In this document: in pieces, positions 1-11,517 of the stretch
Position numbering within the stretch: position 1 is the stretch's first letter
Layout of the letters: every line of letters starts with the position of its first letter
From: Rallus limicola
Taxonomy: Eukaryota; Chordata; Aves; Gruiformes; Rallidae
DNA length: 64,000 bases
NCBI GenBank assembly: GCA_022605955.1
Contig: JAKCOZ010000040.1
Coordinates: 6,148,558 to 6,212,557, forward strand
Direction of reading: 5' to 3'
Made by a program: the position numbers and the translations under genes
Notes under the pieces: model-generated
The model's input: only the letters and a program-made list of their open reading frames with translations
The model's database searches: none
Told to the model about the DNA's origin: nothing

Positions 1-3000
1 TAGAACTTGGGGTGTAACCAGGAGGCTGTGAAACACCTAGCCCAGACTGGGGTCTGGAGTGGTTCAAGGAGCCTGGAGCAAGGGAAGGCAGGAAGCACAG
101 CCCCCCACTCATCCAGAAAGCTCAGAGCATTGCACAGACCTCAGGGGCAAAGCCAGGAGCAGGGGGGAGGGGAAAGGGGAGGGGAGGGATGGGGGTGAGG
201 GGAAAGGGGGGGGAGGGATGGGGGGCTCTCAGAGCAGGTAGTAACGGTACCCACACCCTGCCCCTTGCCCCCTCCCCTCTCCTGCCCAGCCCTGCCCACA
301 CCATCAAACCCCCCTGACCTACAAATCAGCTTCCAGACCCATTCCCTGCTAAACGCTGTAGGAATACAACAGGCTCTGGCAAGTCTTCCAATTAAGGCTG
401 CCAATTAATGCTCCTCTTGGGGCTAATTAAATATTACTTTCCATAGCACTTTTCCCCTCCTCTAAATACTTCACCAGCCCCTTCCAGACCCAGCACAAGG
501 CAGCTGCCTGGGGCAGACAGCAGCAGCACTGAGGGAACCTGCCCTGGTACCCAGGTGAGCATCATCTCTGCATCCCCACATCCTTCCCAAGCCCAGCACG
601 GGCTGAAGTGATGTGATGTGATTTTGGGCTGATCAGTGGGTAAATTGGCCTTGCAGAGCTGCCAAGAGCCTGCAATTCCTCCTCTTTGGGCTGCAATGCC
701 TTCAGGGATGCAAGTTATCCAAGGAGAGAGGTGATGGGAGGGCTGATCTAGACAAAAGGTCCCTGTGCTGGTGGCTGCAGTGACAAGGCAGCAGCACCCA
801 CAGTGGCACCTCTGCCACAAGCCACGTGTCCAGCATCAGCTTGGTCTGCTCCCCAGAGCCTCTCTGGCCCCATTTCAGTGTCACTGGGCACACACAGCCA
901 AAGGAGACCTCGTGGGACCCAGCCCACAGCAGCACCAGCAGTTCCCCCTTCACACCCATCTCCTGCCCTTGGGGAGGGACACAGGACTTGGGATATCAGA
1001 GGAAAACAAAGCTCAGTGAGAAGCCAGCAGCCCAAACAGCTTCCTCCTCCCTCCCTGCAAGGTGCCAGATCCTGCACCACGGAGGGGTCAGGAGAGCAAT
1101 CTGAGGGGGGCAGGGGTCTCATGGGAGGGTCGATCACCACGAGCCCCCTCAGAGCATTGTGCAGCCCCCGGAATGGGAGCTGGCAGAGGTGGGGAGGCTG
1201 CATCCCCAAGGATGCTCCCCCAGCCCAACCCCTCCCCCCTCCCCCAAGAGCCGGGTTTGCTCCCAGTCCCAGAGTTACACTCACAGACACATGGGGTGTC
1301 GTGTACCCCCACCCCACCCCAGCATCCCCCCAGACACAGGGGCTCCAGCAGCACCCCCAGCCAAGCACCCCCAACACACACCTGAGTCTGCAGGCAGCCT
1401 GAACCCAGGAGACATTTCGGGGGGGGGGGGGTGTTGGTTTTATCAAGCACATTTTGACCTCAACACCCCCCTCACAACGGTGCTAGAGAGAGGAGCTGCT
1501 GCAAGGAGGCAGAGCCAGGAGCAGGAGCTGGGGGGGCCCTCCCTGAGCTCCTGTGATTCCCCAAATTCAGCTCTGCAAAGCAAAGAGGTCCCACACCTCC
1601 AGGCAGGCAGGGGGTGGGTGTTGGGCAGAGGGCAGTGTGGGCAGGACCCCCCCTTGCTCCACACACACACCCCTACCCACAGCCCTGTGGGTACAGAGAA
1701 GGCAGAGCAGCCCCCCCACCCCCCCCCCCCCCCCCCCCCCCCGCCCTGGCAGCCAGGTCTGTGAGCTGGTGTGGAGTCACTGAGGCAAATTTCAGACAGG
1801 GAGAAGGGGGGGGGGGGGGGGGGGGGGAAGAACACCCAAACACAGGGTGGGGGGTGGAAAAAAAGAAGAAGAAGAAAGAATGAGAGATGAGAAAACATCT
1901 CAGCTGGTACAGCCAGCCCCCAGCCCCAGGAGAGCATCAGCTACTGGGCTTCTCCTCCCGTTCCCATAGCAACACAATTTGGTGCTCTTTAGAAGAGCTC
2001 CCCCCCCACCCCCCTTCTCCCCCTAGTTAATTTTATTTCGTGTTTTGAAATAAAAGTGGTTGATATGGCTTTTGTCTCAGGGGCCTCGTTGGGGAGGGGG
2101 AGAAGAGGGAGGGTATCAGCAGCTCTGGAGGGGCTGAGGAGGGGGAAGGGGGATCTGGACACCCACCCTGCACCCCTCAAACTGGCCACCCTGGAAGAGC
2201 CAGGTCTATGGAGTGCTCAGCACTAAGGTGCTGCCCCAGGATCACAGGGTGGTCTCATCCCTTCAGCCTGGGGAGGGGTGCCAGCCCCATCGCTTTACCC
2301 CACCCCAGGGCCTCAATTCCCCTCCTGCAAGCTGGATGCCAGCACCTTCCCTACAGCCCCCCCCTCCATCCCCACAGGGCAGACCCAGCCCTGCACCCAG
2401 CCAGGACACCGGGCGTGCAATAAAGCCCCCACCCCCCCCCAGCCCTCCTGCTCCAATCCCCCTGCTCTCTGCTTTGGCAGAGGGGTTGGACCCAAGGATC
2501 TCCTGAGTTCCCTTCCAACCCCTACGCTTCTGTGCTTCCCTAGGGAGATGGGAGCAGGAAAAGGGGCTGGGAGACACCAACCCACCACAGCCAGGTGGGA
2601 AGAGCTCAGAGCACCCCCTTTACATGCTCTTCCCAACACCAGGATCAACCCTCTGAGCTCCTCTTCCCCAGGGGACCAGCCAAAAACCCATCCACGCCTG
2701 GAGACTGGGAGCAGGGAAGCACACTCAACCCAAGGATGCCGCTCAGCTCCTGATGAGCATCCAGGCTAATGAACACCAGTGCATCTGTTCCTTGCTGCCA
2801 GTGGGGCTGTTTGGGAATGTTTTGCTTAAATATTTTTCATAGAAAATTCCAACTGCTCCGAGGTGGAGCTGGTTTGCCTGAAATAATTGGTGGGGATACG
2901 TTTCCCAGTGAAAGGAAAAGGATTTGGGAGAAACATGTTGGGATTTCTCTTCCCTGAAGCTGTTTTGTTTCATTTTTGCTGTTTAAATTTACAGGGAAAG

Positions 3001-3324
3001 AATGTGAAGAGAGATCAAAGCTGGTGGTTTGAAGTGGTAAAGGGGGAAGAATGTTTGGGGTAACCAGAGAGCTCTGTGGGTTTTCCACTGGCTTTAAAAA
3101 GGGGGGGGAAAGGCAAAAGAAAAAAAAAAAAAACCCACATATTTTTATCCCAACCAGGAATGGGAGAAGGCTTTGAAAGCTCAGGCTGCACCACACCAAA
3201 GCTGCACACCTCTGGAGAGCATCCTGGCACCAACCCAGTCCCAGCCTGGACCAGCTCTGGGCAGTCCCAGTTGCTCCAGTCCCCCCCAGTTTCACTACAG
3301 CCTCTGGGTTGAAGTCAGCAGCAG
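1..3324. other. Intergenic DNA, no gene seen
   Basis: This is moderately GC-rich, purine/pyrimidine-biased DNA. I see no splice-flanked conserved peptide in it. Open frames on both strands read as proline, serine and glycine-rich low-complexity peptides and do not resemble a known family. It holds homopolymer runs (G at 1419-1431, C at 1711-1742, G at 1806-1827), which often carry length errors in assemblies. By synteny the next gene to the left should be SRCIN1, but I recognise no SRCIN1 exon here. Confidence 0.6.
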
Positions 3325-3745
3325 GAGGGGAGCAGCTCCCCTCTGGAGAGAGGCTGAGGGAGCTGGGCTGGGTCAGCCTGGAGAAGAGAAGGCTGTGGGG
3401 GGACCTCATTGCAGCCTGCCAGTCCCTGAAGGGAGCAGAGGAACAGGAGGGGAATCAGCTTGTTCAAGGGCAGAGACTGGCAGGACAAGGGGGCTGGAGT
3501 GAAGCTGGAGGAGGGAAGGGGGAGAGGAGAGACTGGGGGGAAGTTCTTTGCAGAGAGAGTGGGGAGGGGCTGGCAGGGGCTGCCCAGAGAGGGGGTGGGT
3601 GCCCTGTCCCTGGGGGTGTTGAAGGCCAGGTTGGCTGGGGCCCTGGGCAACCTTGTGTAGCTCCAGGCCTGGAGGTTGGTGTCCCTGCCTGTGGCAGGGG
3701 GTTGGAGCTCTGTGACCCTTGGGGTCCCTCCCAGCACAGACCAGG
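3325..3745 (+). mobile_element. CR1 LINE, 5'-truncated 3' end (copy 1)
   Basis: The order of blocks is that of an avian CR1 3' region: a segment reading 'gctgggtcagcctggagaag', then 'gaagttctttgcagagagag', then 'gctgcccagagaggg', then 'ggccaggttggctggggccc'. The last roughly 130 bases are almost identical to copies at 7976-8234, 8508-8644 and 36574-36917, so these belong to one relatively young subfamily. The usual terminal octamer repeat is not seen, and the element seems to stop inside the final block. It contains no intact reverse-transcriptase frame. Confidence 0.9.
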
Positions 3746-6609
3746 AATGAAGCAACATTCCTCCATTCAGCTCCAGGATGGGGAACAGGGCACAGGAGAG
3801 ACCTTCACCTCTCCACAGCATCCCTGACCTCCTGCTCTGCCAACGAAGCCCTCACTGCCAGGGGGCACAGCTAGCACCCCCCAGAACGAACAACCAACCC
3901 CCTGTCCCCCCAACTCAATCTCCCTGACCCTCTATCTTACCCTATGCAGGGGCAGCATCCTGCCCAGCCCATCCCCAGCACTGCAACACCAACTCCTGTC
4001 GGGAAAAACACGAGGAGAAAATGAGTTTAAACCAAAAAAAAAAAAAAACCAACCTAAACAAACACCCCCCACCCCATTTCCAGGCACCGACCCCCAGCCC
4101 CGGGTGGGCAGAGCAGGGTAGGGGGAGCAGCCCCACTCTCCGGGTAGATATTGCCACCGTGTGGGCAGGGCTCGCAAGCACCAGCTGCAGCGTTAAAAAC
4201 ATTAAAAACTCCTCATTAAGTTCCAACCTGGGTTCAAAAGTTGCCTCCCACGGGGATAAGTGGTTCCCAACCCCTCCCATCCCGTCCCCCCGAAGGTGGG
4301 GGGGTATCACTGTGCAGCCCCTTCAGAGAGCAGTGCTGGGTGATGCCCGATGGGTTGGGTACCCCAAAATGCTGTGGTGGGGGCAGCACACCCCTTCCCA
4401 GCTGCTTTCAGTGCCCTGCAAGGGGTCCTCACCACCATATATCCCCCCGCCCCCGACCTCGGGAAACGGTGGGTGGGTGGGGAGGGCAGTGGCCAGGTTG
4501 GAAACACCTGAGAGCAAAAAGGGATGATGAAGAAGATGCTCTCCAGGTCCTGCTGAAGGCTCTGCCCTCTGCCTCCCCCCTCTCCAAGAGACAGGTCCCA
4601 GCTCTGTTTGAGGGAGCTGCACCCCTAGGACCCCACGGGTGCTGTGCACGTGCCTGGGGAAGGGGTGGGAACAGGGGATGGCTGGGTGTGTGATGAAGCC
4701 CCAGCTGGGTGCTGGCTGTGGGTGCTCACAGCTGGCTGGGCACCCCCAGGGATGGGCAAAGCAGGGAGCAGTTTGGGCAGCCTGGGCATTGGGAAGCTCC
4801 TCACCCCCAGGATCACTGTGTGGGGTGGCCCCATCCTGAAAGGAGAAGCGCTGGGGGACCCCTCTCCTGCTCTCCCAGGGAAAAGCTGCTCCCCAGCACC
4901 ATGGGGAGCTGGGAGGCAGCGGAGTGGTCGCTGTGCTCTCCAGGCTCCTTTTCCCCCTGGTACCAAAGCAGGGAAGAGGAGCAGTGTGATTCCCCAGCCA
5001 CCCCCCAGCACAGATGGCACACAGGACACTGCACTGCCACCCATCCTGGCCAGGCTGCAGAGCTGGGCAGGGAGACACCAGCTGAGGGTTGATAAAAGCA
5101 AGTGGAGAGTCTGGCACCTGGGAAGGAAGAGCTGCTGGGATCAGGCCAGGCTGGGGGGTCAGGATGGATTTCAGAGCCCATCCTGATGGGTCACTCTGAT
5201 GATGACATGCCACCAGCCCACAGGATCCCAACTTCCCTACCAAGTTCCCATCTTTGGTTGTTTGGGGGGTGGGAGGGGGGGGCTGGGGGTGGGGGATGTT
5301 TAAGCACTATAAGGAATGGTTAATTACAGGCAGTCCTTGGTATTTCCAGCTGATTAAAAGGCTGGATGAGCCCTGGGTGTAAAACTGTGGGAGGAGCTGG
5401 AATTGAAGGTAAAGACCCCAAATGTGCAGGGTCCCAGAGCATCCAGACACACTGCAGGGTGGGCAAGGGGCAATTGGGGTGAAACTGGGGAGAAATGGGT
5501 CAGAGAGCCAGCACTGCCCAGACACCCACACACACACAGACATACAGACCTCCTGGGACCCCCAAGCCCCTCTGGAAGGAGCAGTTTGCAAGAGGAGAAC
5601 ACCCCCCACACACACCAAGGGTCACCCCAGAGCTTTGGGGAGCCCCTGCACTCCCTTCCCCCTCACCCCAGCCCTCCCTTTCCCCCCAACCCCAGCCCTC
5701 CCCTTCCCCATACCCCAGCCTGGATCCCTGCTGTTTGTTGGGGGGGTGGGGGGGGTTGCAAACCATGCCCCAGTCAGGATTTAATGGCATTTTCCTCACC
5801 CAACCCCCCAAAAAGGGGAGAGGACCAGAGCTGCACATCCCTGAGCAGGGATGCTATTCCAATGGGAGAGAGGCCAGATCCTGCCCCAGTCCCAGCACTG
5901 ACAAAGCACAGGCAAAATCCTCCCCCTGTTTTTTTTTGGGGGGGAGAGGAAGATGAGCCCAGTTTCCCATATGGCCTCATTTAGGGTAATTTCTTTCAAT
6001 CACTAAAAGCAGAAAACTCCACCTCTGGAGCCTGTAGATTTATACAGAACAGCTGAAGGATCCTCCAGAACCTTTGTGGGATGGTTGAGGTGGGAGGTGG
6101 GAAGGGGGGGCTGGCTCCCACCTTCCAGGAAAGGCTGGGGCTAATGTGGGGTTGGGTTTTGGGGGTTTTGGGGTTTTTTTTGGTCGCCCCTTTGCAAGCA
6201 GACTGCTTTTTCCCCTCCTTTCTTCAGAGGGAGCTATGGATAACCTGGGAGTTGGGAAGAGGCTCATAACTCACAATCAACCCTTGTCCCTTCCCTCCTA
6301 TTGACTCCATGTAAACATGGGAAATGAAAGGCCTTTAGTGACACTTAATCCCTCACCCCTCACCACCCACACCCCCCCACTTCACCACCCCCTTCTTCTT
6401 CTCCCTCCCAGCCCCCCAGCCCAGCCTGCCCTGGAGTGTGTGTGTAGGGTTGGGGAGGGGGGGTTAGGCTGCTTTTTTCCTCACAGCTTGGGGTTGTACC
6501 CAGCCCCCTCCTCTGCCATCTCATTTATCATTAACACCCTGACACTAAACTAAATAAATGCAGCCACTTCTCCCCCCCTACACCTTGCTTGGGGGGGGAG
6601 GGGGAGACT
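3746..6609. other. Intergenic DNA, no gene seen
   Basis: This is GC-rich, low-conservation-looking DNA with short A tracts (about 4033-4047) and C/G runs. A 306-codon open frame on the minus strand (4323-5243) has no recognisable domain and a composition typical of chance frames in GC-rich DNA. I see no promoter, RNA gene or exon that I can support. Confidence 0.6.
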
Positions 6610-6983
6610 GCAGATTCCCCCTCCCCACACCCCTTTACCCCCCTCACCCCACAGCATCTTCTGGGCATCATCCAGCCACTGATATATGAAGGGTCAGGGT
6701 TGTTTTTTTGGGGGGGGGGGGGGGGGGCTTGGAGTCCCCTCCTTGGCAGGTCTTTGTAGATAATTAACATCATTATTGAATTACCTTGCTCAGGGGGCCT
6801 GCAGATTCCCCCTCCCCACCCCCCTTTACCCCCCTCACCCCACAGCATCTTCTGGGCATCATCCAACCACTGATACATGGAGGGTCGGGGGGGTTTGGAG
6901 GAGGAGGAGGGAGCTTGGAGTCCCCTCCTTGGCAGGTCCCATGCTGGTCTCTGTAGATAATTAACATCATTATTAAATTACCT
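6610..6983. repeat. Tandem duplication, two copies of a ~191-bp unit
   Basis: The block beginning 'gcagattccccctccccac' at 6610 recurs at 6801, giving a period of 191 bases. Both copies run through the same order: a 'cagcatcttctgggcatcat' stretch, 'ccactgatayatg', a G-rich or GGA-rich linker, 'cttggagtcccctccttggc', and 'gataattaacatcattatt' followed by 'attacctt'. The G-rich linker is the least conserved part (a G homopolymer of about 18 in the first copy, a GGA-rich tract in the second). The AT-rich, homeodomain-type TAAT cluster at the end is almost unchanged. Confidence 0.9.
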
Positions 6984-7975
6984 TCTTTAAAAGATAATAA
7001 TAATAATAGCAGGGTCATTTGGCTGTGATTAGCCCTGGTGTGGGCTCGCTGGCGTCACTGCCTCCTGCTCCAGCTGCTCTCAAGGCTTTGCCCCTCAAAT
7101 TTTAAATGGTTTTTAACTGGGAGTTATTTTGACTTGAATTCTTCCCCTCCCAGAATTTTGGGGGGTGGCGGGGGAGGGGGAAGCAAAAATAAAAGCTACA
7201 AATAGGTTTCAGGTGCCAAGTTCCCAATTTGGGGCTTGATGCACTTGTGGAATTTGGGTTTGGGGGATTTTTTTTTGGGGGGGAGGGGTTTTACCCAGCA
7301 GAAGTGAGGTGCTGGGAGGGTTTTTGTGGTGATGGAATAATACAGAGTTATTAATCATGGCTAATGAGGTCCTGACTGGAGGTGCAGTTGGTTTTTCTTC
7401 CCATTTTTCTACGTTTGGAAAGATAAGCTTCCTGGCTGTGAAATGCTTCCCGGGGCAGAACCTCACCCTTCCCACCTCAAAGAACAGATTTCAGGCCCAT
7501 CACAGGGATAAAAACCAATTCCTTGGGTCCCTCACTCCGACCCACGTCAGGGTCTGATGGGATCTGCTGGTCTCCAGCCATGTTTTCCTTTGGAGGAGAT
7601 TTAATAATAGATCCCAAGTGCTCCTTCTGTGAGGGGCACCAAGTCAAACCAGAAACACATGTCCAGGGAACACTCCCCAGCCTACAAATTAGAGGGAAGC
7701 AGCTATTGATTTCCAATTAAATGTCCAGGGGAAAATGTCTCTTTTGGGCAAAATTTGGCCATGGAAATGTTCACAAGCACAACCCCCCCAAGGCAGCCGT
7801 GCACACATGTGTGCAGCCATGTGCTGGGCATGTGATGGACATGTGTGATGGACACATGTTATGGGCATGTGATGGACACATGTGCCATGCAGCATGGACG
7901 GTCAGAGCCTCGTGGGGATGAGGATATGGATACGGGGACATGGGGACACACTTGGGCATGAGGGGCATGAGCATT
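6984..7975. other. Intergenic DNA with a degenerate TGTG/ATGGACA minisatellite
   Basis: No gene is seen. An AAT microsatellite sits at about 6993-7007. Between about 7795 and 7890 there is a degenerate array of ACATGTG and GTGATGGACA words. The rest is unremarkable mixed-composition DNA leading into the second CR1 copy. Confidence 0.55.
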
Positions 7976-8234
7976 GAAGCTGGAGGAGGGAAGGGGGAGA
8001 GGAGAGATTGGGGGGAAGTTCTTTGCAGAGAGAGTGGGGAGGGGCTGGCAGGGGCTGCCCAGAGAGGGGGTGGGTGCCCCATCCCTGGGGTGTCCAAGGC
8101 CAGGTTGGCTGGGGCCCTGGGCAACCTTGTGTAGCTCCAGGCCTGGAGGTTGGTGTCCCTGCCTGTGGCAGGGGGTTGGAGCTCTGGGACCCTTGGGGTC
8201 CCTCCCAGCACAGACCAGGCTGGGATTCTATAGA
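7976..8234 (+). mobile_element. CR1 LINE 3' end (copy 2)
   Basis: It starts abruptly in the 'gaagctggaggagggaaggg' block that also occurs in copy 1 and runs to the subfamily 3' end 'ccaggctgggattctata', where the ATTCTAT words are the typical CR1 terminal microsatellite. It is 5'-truncated to about 260 bases and has no coding capacity. Confidence 0.9.
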
Positions 8235-8507
8235 ATGGCCACACGTGGCTCATGCATGTCCAGCACATGGTGGGAGGGGTGGGTGGGGGTGTGTGTGCCA
8301 GGGTGGGTGTGAGCTGAGGACCACGTGCTTCCCAAACCCCATAAACAACCCCACACAGCCAGATGTGCACGGCCACAGCTGTACACACCGCAGTGGGCGC
8401 AGGTTGCTACACGCTCCCGCAGCAGCACGCAGGCACACGCACAGCCACGTGTGCCCTCACACGTGTCCTGGCTGCACACCCCCCCCAAAGCAAACACCCC
8501 CCAAAAA

Positions 8508-8644
8508 GGCCAGGTTGGCTGGGGCCCTGGGCAACCTTGTGTAGCTCCAGGCCTGGAGGTTGGTGTCCCTGCCTGTGGCAGGGGGTTGGAGCTCTGTGAC
8601 CCTTGGGGTCCCTCCCAACCCAGACCAGGCTGGGATTCTATGAA
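8508..8644 (+). mobile_element. CR1 LINE 3' end (copy 3, very short)
   Basis: Only the last ~137 bases of the same CR1 subfamily are present, from 'ggccaggttggctggggccc' to 'gggattctatga'. It lies 273 bases after copy 2, separated by CA/GT-rich sequence, and about 75 bases beyond the predicted EPOP cleavage site. Two independent truncated insertions are the simplest reading. A local duplication of the copy 2 tail is the alternative. Confidence 0.88.
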
Positions 8645-8719
8645 AACACACACAGGCACCCCCACCCACCCACCCCCTGTAACCCACCCCCACAAAAAAA
8701 GAGCCGAATATCCACCAGT

Positions 8720-8752
8720 TATGTAAAAACAACAACCAAAAAAGTATTTATT
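8720..8752 (-). terminator. Probable EPOP poly(A) signal and downstream GU-rich element
   Basis: Read on the minus strand there is a canonical AATAAA hexamer (plus-strand TTTATT at 8747-8752), followed by a T/G-rich stretch containing TTGGTTGTTGTTTTT at about 8739-8725. This is the classical vertebrate cleavage/polyadenylation layout. The ~200 bases upstream have the AT-rich look of a terminal 3'UTR. Other AATAAA words closer to the coding region (for example near 9.33, 9.75 and 10.44 kb) could be used as alternatives, so the choice of this one is an inference. Confidence 0.5.
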
Positions 8753-10517
8753 TCTCAGCCTAGATCCCATATTGCACACAGGAATTAACACTTTCATCGT
8801 CATATACTTACAACAACTTCAAATAAATAAAAGGTACAGTAAATCTAACCAGAAAGCCCAAAATGTGGCTGGAAAAGGCTCTTTCCCTTCCCTGGGTGGT
8901 TATTTTTAAACATGGTTTAGGCTGGGGTATGAAGGAGAGGTGGGGAAAGGCTGGTGGATGTGTCCAGCCTGAGGAAATAACTCCCCTCCCCATCCACAGC
9001 ACACGCACACACACACACCCCCCAAAAAAATAAATTATCCCTGGATCCCGGGGTTGGAGAGGTGGGGGGGTGGGTCCAGCAGAGCAGCACCCATAAAATG
9101 ACCGACTGGATGGGTATTTTTAACCCAGCAATGCAAAGAGAGACAGAGAGAAAGAGAGAGCAAAAAGTCCCTGAACCCCACCCCCAGCCCCAAAATAAAC
9201 CCTCACAAACCGGGATCCCGAAGCACCACACCGTATCCAAGCTGAGATTTGTTAGGTTGTTTTGTTGGTTTTTTTCCTGAGTCTAAAGCAGGCTGTGTTT
9301 TTCAAAGCAGCACCCTTTCATAAAACTTTTATTTTTGGGGAGGTTTTGGGGGTGGGGGGATTTTTGGGGGGTTTGGTTGTTTTTTTACAAGATACTTTGG
9401 GGTTTCTCCTACCCAGAAAAACACATTTTTTAGTGGAAAAAAAAAACCCCAAAAGCAAAACAAAAAAAATTTAAAAATTCAGGTTTTTTTTCTACTTTTG
9501 CACCCGTTTGGAAATCAAGCCATGTCGCAGTGTCACGATAAAGGTGCCTTTATGTTCTTTACGCCGCCAGCGAGTTGATCTTTAGCTCACAACTAGTTCG
9601 GATCCTCCCTCCTCCCGGCTTGCTGTGTGTCCCCCCCCTCTTCCAACCAGGTACTGCTTGGGGATTAATTTTTTTTTTTTAAGCCCAAAACAGGCTGTTT
9701 CAGATAAAAAGTTTGGATTTTCGCTTTTTTTTTTTTTTTTAATCCTTTTTATTAACTTATTTTATTAATTTACTGTCCATGCATCACCACCCCCCTCTCC
9801 ATCCTTTTAGTGGGGGGATTGCTAGGAAGAATTTCTATTTTTTATATCACTTACTTCGCTCGAAATATGTTTAAAACCTAAAAGGAGGGGGGGAGGGGGA
9901 GGGAGAAGGGGGAATTAATTGTTCTTATTGCCGCTGCTGTTAATTGTTGTTTGCTGGGATGGGATGGGGCTGCTGCTTTAAGAGCCGCTCAAGGGGTGTT
10001 GGTGTGGAAAAGTTTTGAGGTATTTTTTGTATTCTCAGCCCTGCTTCAACCCCACCCCACCACCCCCCTCCCCAACATCCCCCCCCCCCTCCTCCGCGCT
10101 ATATACAGACCCCTACGCACGCACGGCCGCGTGTGCGGGAGCGGATGGGAGATGGACGCGCGGGGTCCTGCACCCACCAGCCGCCTTCTCCGCGCACCCA
10201 CATGTACAAACCCCTATAGACACACAGAGATAAATAGCCGTGGGCCCCCACACCCCTCTCCCGACCCCCCCCCCCCCCCCCACGCCCCGCGCACCCCACG
10301 CACGAGGTGATTATACCCCTTAGAAAATTATTCCTGAGTTATTTGGCTGTTACTGCCCGCGGCAGAGGGAGCTGCCGAATCTGGGGGTTGCTGAGGGTTT
10401 TTTTTATATATATATATCTATATATATCTATTTCTCTTTATTTTCGCATTGATTCCCAGCGTGGATCTCGAGGTTGGGGTGGGTTTTTTTCCTGCCCAAG
10501 CTTTGTGCGGCTCCCTC

Positions 10518-10558
10518 TATCCATCCATCCATCCATCCATCCATCCATCCATCCATCC
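10518..10558. repeat. (ATCC)n microsatellite
   Basis: About ten uninterrupted ATCC units lie inside the presumed EPOP 3'UTR. On the transcribed (minus) strand they read as GGAT repeats, the same tetranucleotide family as the larger array at 27489-27652. Confidence 0.95.
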
Positions 10559-11459
10559 CGCTCCATCCCACCCACCCGCTCTTTATTTTAAACGTTTTAG
10601 TTTGTTTTTTTTTTTTTTTTTCCTAGAAAATACAATTTTAACCCTGTCCGGATTTGGATGAGTCGGGGATGGGGGTTGGGGAAAGCGAGAGAACGATCGT
10701 TCTCCGGGCTCGGCGATTACATGGAAAAACGGGCCCCGTTTTTAAGCCAGCCCCCTCTCCATGCGTGTCCCCTTCTCTCTCCCCTGTGGAGCATCATTGC
10801 CCCCTCCCCGGGTAGCCAGGCCGAGGGGAGCAAGGGGGTGATGGGAGGGCAGTAAACCCCCCCCCTATTTGCACGATTCCTTATGTGAGCACCCCGAGAC
10901 AGCGATGAGGAAGCAAACTCCTCCAAATCGGCTTTTCTCGCTCCTCCACACTCGCAGGATTTGGGTTTATTTATTATTATTATTAATAATAATAATAATA
11001 TTCATTTCTTTTGTAACCGTCCACGGCTACGGGTATAAAACCTGAATATTTGGGAGGGAGGCAGTAGAAATCCCCCTCTTTTGCTCAGCACGGGAGGAAC
11101 GGGAGGTGGAGTGAAGTAAACACCACCAAAAAAATACCCCCAAACCACGCAATTAACCAAAAAAAAACCGCTGAAAACCCAAGGAAAACAAACATTGCTT
11201 TTAGCAACAATTCACCATCTCCAAGAAAAACAGCGCTTAAGAGATACAAAATACGCTTGACCTTAAAAATGTCTTTTTTTTCCCCTTTTTTTCTTTTTTT
11301 TTTTTTTTACCCACTAATGGAATTAAACAAAACCAACAACGACCAAGAAAAATAAATCCAAACGGAGCCGTGCCAGACTTGACTATTTTCTTTTAAATTC
11401 TGCGATGATTCCCTGTGCCTTCCCCTTTTCTTTTCCCTTTCGGACACTGTGATGGGTTA

Positions 11460-11517
11460 TATTTTAATTTTTATATATATATGTAAATATATATATATAT
11501 ATATACATATATATATG
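11460..11517. repeat. AT-alternating microsatellite
   Basis: This is a tract of TATATA words interrupted by TGTAAA and ACAT. It is nearly self-complementary, so it is prone to cruciform or hairpin formation. A shorter relative is present at about 10404-10431. Confidence 0.9.

Noticed and set aside
4323..5243. 306-codon minus-strand frame
   Set aside because: Pro/Ser/Gly/Cys-rich, no domain, overlapping frames equally long on the other strand; expected in GC-rich DNA.
1..8700. SRCIN1 exons
   Set aside because: Expected by synteny to the left, but no SRCIN1-like peptide was recognised; the gene probably lies outside the window.
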